Shown: in pieces, positions 61,630 through 64,000 of the stretch
Position numbering within the stretch: position 1 is the stretch's first letter
How the letters are laid out: every line of letters begins with the position of its first letter
NCBI GenBank assembly: GCA_036365145.1
Contig: JAEOAD010002712.1
Span: forward strand, 3,119,001 to 3,183,000
Source of the DNA: Orientallactaga sibirica
Lineage: Eukaryota; Chordata; Mammalia; Rodentia; Dipodidae
Length of the DNA: 64,000 nucleotides
Reading direction: 5' to 3'
Position numbers and translations under genes: made by a program
The notes under the pieces: model-generated
Told to the model about the DNA's origin: nothing
Databases searched by the model: none
What the model saw: the letters and a program-made list of their open reading frames with translations, nothing else

Positions 61630-61958
61630 TACATTTATTGATTTGCATACGTTGAACCATCCTTACCACTTTGGGGTGAATGATCTTTCTGATATATTCT
61701 TGTATTCTGTTTGCCAGTATTTTGTTGAGAACTTTTGCATCTATGTTCATGAGGCAGATTGGTCTATTAATTTTTTTTTGTTCTGTCTTTTGTCTGGTTT
61801 TGGCATCAGGGTGATGCTCACTTTATAAAAGGAGTTTGATAGTATTCCTTCCTTTTCTATTTCATGGAAAAGTTTGAGAAGTACTGGTGTTAGTTCTTCT
61901 GTGACAGTCTGGAGAATTCACCAGTAAATCCATCTGGGCCTGGACTTTTCTTATTTGG

Positions 61959-61962
<4 letters not shown>

Positions 61963-62018
<56 letters not shown>

Positions 62019-62292
62019 GCAACTTCTGTACTTACACATACAAAAAAATGCATGATATTTCCCTCCCCTCCCCCCATCCCCCTTTAGAACTCTAATCTCC
62101 ATCATATCCCCTCCCTCTCTCCATTAGTCTCTCTTTTAATTTGATATCATCTTTTTCTTCTATTATGAGGGTCTTGTGAAGGTATTGCTAGGCACTGTAA
62201 GGTCATGGATATCAAGGCCAATTTCTGTCTGGACAGTTGCATTGTAAGGAGGCGTACCCTTCCTTTGGCTCTTCCATTCTATCCGCCCCCTC
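61963..62292 (-). mobile_element. L1 3' UTR insertion with (TA)n in place of its A tail
   Basis: (TA)n at 61,963-62,012, then TATTGGCAACTTCTGTACTT, TCCATCATATCCCCTCCC, GCTAGGCACTGTAAGGTCAT, CTTCCTTTGGCTCTTCCATT. TSD TTTGGAAGG at 61,954-61,962 and 62,293-62,301. Sits inside the older L1 ORF2. Confidence 0.93.
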
Positions 62293-62412
62293 TTTGGAAG
62301 GATTTAAAATATATATATATAACTGCTTGGATCTCAGCACTTATTATAGGTCTGTTTAAATAGTTTATCTCATCTTGATTTAATTTTGGTAGGTCATATA
62401 AATCTAGGAAAT

Positions 62413-62540
62413 CAGCCAGGCATGGTGGCACACGCCTTTAATCCCAGCACTCAGGAGGTAGAGGTAGGAGGATCACCATGAGTTCAAGACTACCCTGAGA
62501 CTACCTGGGCTAGCGTGAAACCCTACCTCAAAAGAAAAAA
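62413..62540 (+). mobile_element. B1 SINE within L1, internally deleted
   Basis: CAGCCAGGCATGGTGGCACA to CCCTACCTCAAAAG. GACTACATAGTGAATTCCAGGT-type sequence is missing between GAGACTAC and CTGGGCTAG. TSD CTAGGAAAT at 62,404 and 62,541. Confidence 0.93.
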
Positions 62541-63745
62541 ACTAGGAAATAATGCATTTCTTTCAGATTTTCAAACTTAGTTGAGTGTATGTTCTTAAAG
62601 TATACACTTTTAATTTTCTCAATTTCATCGGTATCTGTCTCTAATTCATCTCTAATTTTCATCTCTAATTTTATTAATTTGTGTCTCTTTTCTATTTCTT
62701 TTTATCAGATTTGTTAAGGGTTTATCAATCTTGTTTATCCTTTCCAAGAACCAACTTTTCATTTCATTGATTCTTTGTATTTTTTGTTCTCTATTTTATT
62801 AATTTTCACCCTAATCTTTATTACTTCTTCCCACCTTCTGATTTTTGGTTTGCTTTGTTCTCCTTTTTCCAAGGCCTTAAAGCTGATGCATTAAGTTGTT
62901 TACCTGTGACCTTTCTAATTTCTTAACATAGGCACTTAAAGCTATAAATTTCCCTCTTAGGACTGCCTTCATTGTGTCCCATAGGTTTTGGTATGCTGTG
63001 TTATCATTATCATTTGATTCTATGTTTTTTAAATTTCCTTCTTGATTTCTTCAATGACCCATTCATCATTCAGTAGTGTACTGTGTAGTTTCCATGACTT
63101 TGTGTATGCTCTATAGCTTTTCTTGCTATTTATGTGTAGTTTGATCTCATCGTGATTAGATAGAGTGCAAGGAATTATTTCAACTTTCCTGTATTTGTTA
63201 AGATTTGCTTTGTGTCCTCATGTATGGTCTGTTTTAGAGAATGTTCCATGTGCTGCTGAAAAGAATGTTTATTCTGTAGCATTTGGATGAAATGTCCTGT
63301 ATACATGTTAGGTCCATTTGTTCTATGACCTCATTTAATCCAGATGCATGTCTGTTTATTTTTTGCCAAGATGACCTGTCAACTGATGAGAGTGGGGTAT
63401 TGAAGTCTCCCACTACAATTGTGCCTGGTGTTATCTGTGACCTTAAGTCTAACAGTGTTTGTTTGATGAAATTGGGAGCGCTCGTGTTAGGTGCATATAT
63501 GTTTAGAATTATAACTTTCTCCTGTTGAATTGTTCTTTAATCGATATAAATTGACCTTCTTTATCTTTCCCAACTAATGTTGGTTTGAATTCTATTCTGT
63601 TTAGATATTAGAATAGCCACACCTGTTTGTTTCCTGGGCCCATTTGCTTAAAATACTATTTTCCATTCTTTCACCCTAAGATAGTGTCTGTCTTTGTGGA
63701 GAAGTGAGTTTCTTGGGGGCAACAAACAGAAGAATCCTGCCTTTT

Positions 63746-63891
63746 TTTTTTTTCCGAGGTAGGGTTTCACTCTGGTCCAGGCTGACCTGGAATTAACTAT
63801 GTAGTCTCAGGGTGGCCTCGAACTCATTGCAATTCTCCTACCTCTGCCTCCCAAGTGCTGGGATTAAAGGCGTGCGCCACCACGACTGGCT
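63746..63891 (-). mobile_element. Young B1 SINE within L1, 13-bp TSD
   Basis: Poly-T, TCCGAGGTAGGGTTTCACTC to GCCACCACGACTGGCT. TSD AATCCTGCCTTTT at 63,733-63,745 and 63,892-63,904. Confidence 0.95.
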
Positions 63892-63971
63892 AATCCTGCC
63901 TTTTAATCCAGTCTGCAAGCCTGTGTCTTTTGATTGGGGCATTGAGACCATTGATATTAAGAGTTGTTATT

Positions 63972-64000
63972 TTTATTTTTTGTTTTTTGCTTTTTCAAGG
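63972..64000 (-). mobile_element. Start of another reverse B1, cut by the window edge
   Basis: TTTTTGTTTTTTGCTTTTTC then AAGG is the usual left end of a reverse B1. Confidence 0.6.

Larger units (their letters stand above)
58851..64000 (-). pseudogene. L1 ORF2 (endonuclease/reverse transcriptase), degenerate, runs off the window
   Basis: Minus-strand L1 ORF2. The C-terminal zone (58,880-59,390) reads in reverse as ACTCCATTGTATAAATGTAC, GTTTACATTCCCACCAACAG. The reverse-transcriptase core lies at 61,260-61,750, where a 188-codon frame shows NKILANRIQEYI, SIDVEKAFDKIQ, AIYDKPTANIIVNGG and GTRQGCLLSPHLFNIVLEVL in part. The upstream part near 63,280-63,970 shows ATTGTGCCTGGTGTTATCTG in reverse context. 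SINEs, two L1 3' fragments and indels break the frame, so it cannot make ORF2p. ORF1 and the 5' end would lie beyond 64,000. Confidence 0.92.

Noticed and set aside
61184..61750. 188-codon minus-strand frame as a host gene
   Set aside because: The translation is the L1 reverse transcriptase with a B1-derived C-terminus. It is a retroelement relic.

Overview
The window looks like intergenic or deep-intronic DNA from a rodent, most likely a dipodoid (jerboa, jumping-mouse or birch-mouse group). Two signs point there. Many SINE copies begin GGGCTGGAGAGATGGCTTAG, carry a tRNA-type A box (TGGCTTAGCGG) and B box (GGTTCGATTCC), and end in a CT-rich tract followed by AAATAAATAAA. This fits the Dip family (B2 superfamily, described from Dipodidae). 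The B1 copies share a lineage-specific body (GAGGCCACCCTGAGACTAC, then CTACCTCGAAAAACC). No prokaryotic features are present. The species name is an inference.

I find no convincing protein-coding gene or exon. Every open frame longer than about 100 codons is explained by a repeat or looks like chance. The content is a layered deposit of retroelements: 7SL-derived B1 (both strands, young and old), Dip in three structural variants, ID/tRNA-like and B4-type SINEs, MIR and L2 relics, one MER5-like DNA transposon relic, many ERVL-MaLR-type LTRs, two other ERV-type LTRs, and L1 fragments of several ages. TSD below means target-site duplication. Many young SINEs have exact TSDs of 9-18 bp, which fix their ends and the insertion order.

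Layout. 0-6.5 kb: SINEs, an L1 3' end and a MaLR-type LTR. 6.6-7.2 kb: an ERV LTR with a duplicated U3. 8-16.8 kb: SINE-rich, with a mosaic duplication and a 32-bp minisatellite at 13.8-14.7 kb. 20.4-22.2 kb: one old LTR broken open by a SINE cluster, which also holds a 3'-truncated, tailless 7SK RNA pseudogene. 26.5-30.1 kb, 38.2-39.7 kb and 42.7-44.2 kb: the longest stretches with little repeat content. 33.2-34.6 kb: a minus-strand ERV LTR next to an MLT1-type LTR. 45.5-50.6 kb: LTRs, a near-perfect hairpin at 47.45 kb, a 51-bp tandem repeat and an ancient L1 3' UTR. 51.2-55.3 kb: one old plus-strand L1 3' half split by about ten later insertions. 57.55-64.0 kb: a younger minus-strand L1 (3' UTR and most of ORF2) that runs off the window end and is itself interrupted by SINEs and two short L1 3'-end insertions.

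There is no gene network to describe. The biology visible here is retrotransposition: L1 supplies the machinery, and SINE RNAs and a 7SK RNA were copied by it. The best second looks are the 7SK copy, the 15-bp target present three times around 54.4-55.1 kb, the shuffled duplication at 13.8-14.4 kb and the 47.45 kb hairpin. All family calls come from reading the sequence against remembered consensus features; no database search was run, and the ends of old repeats are approximate.
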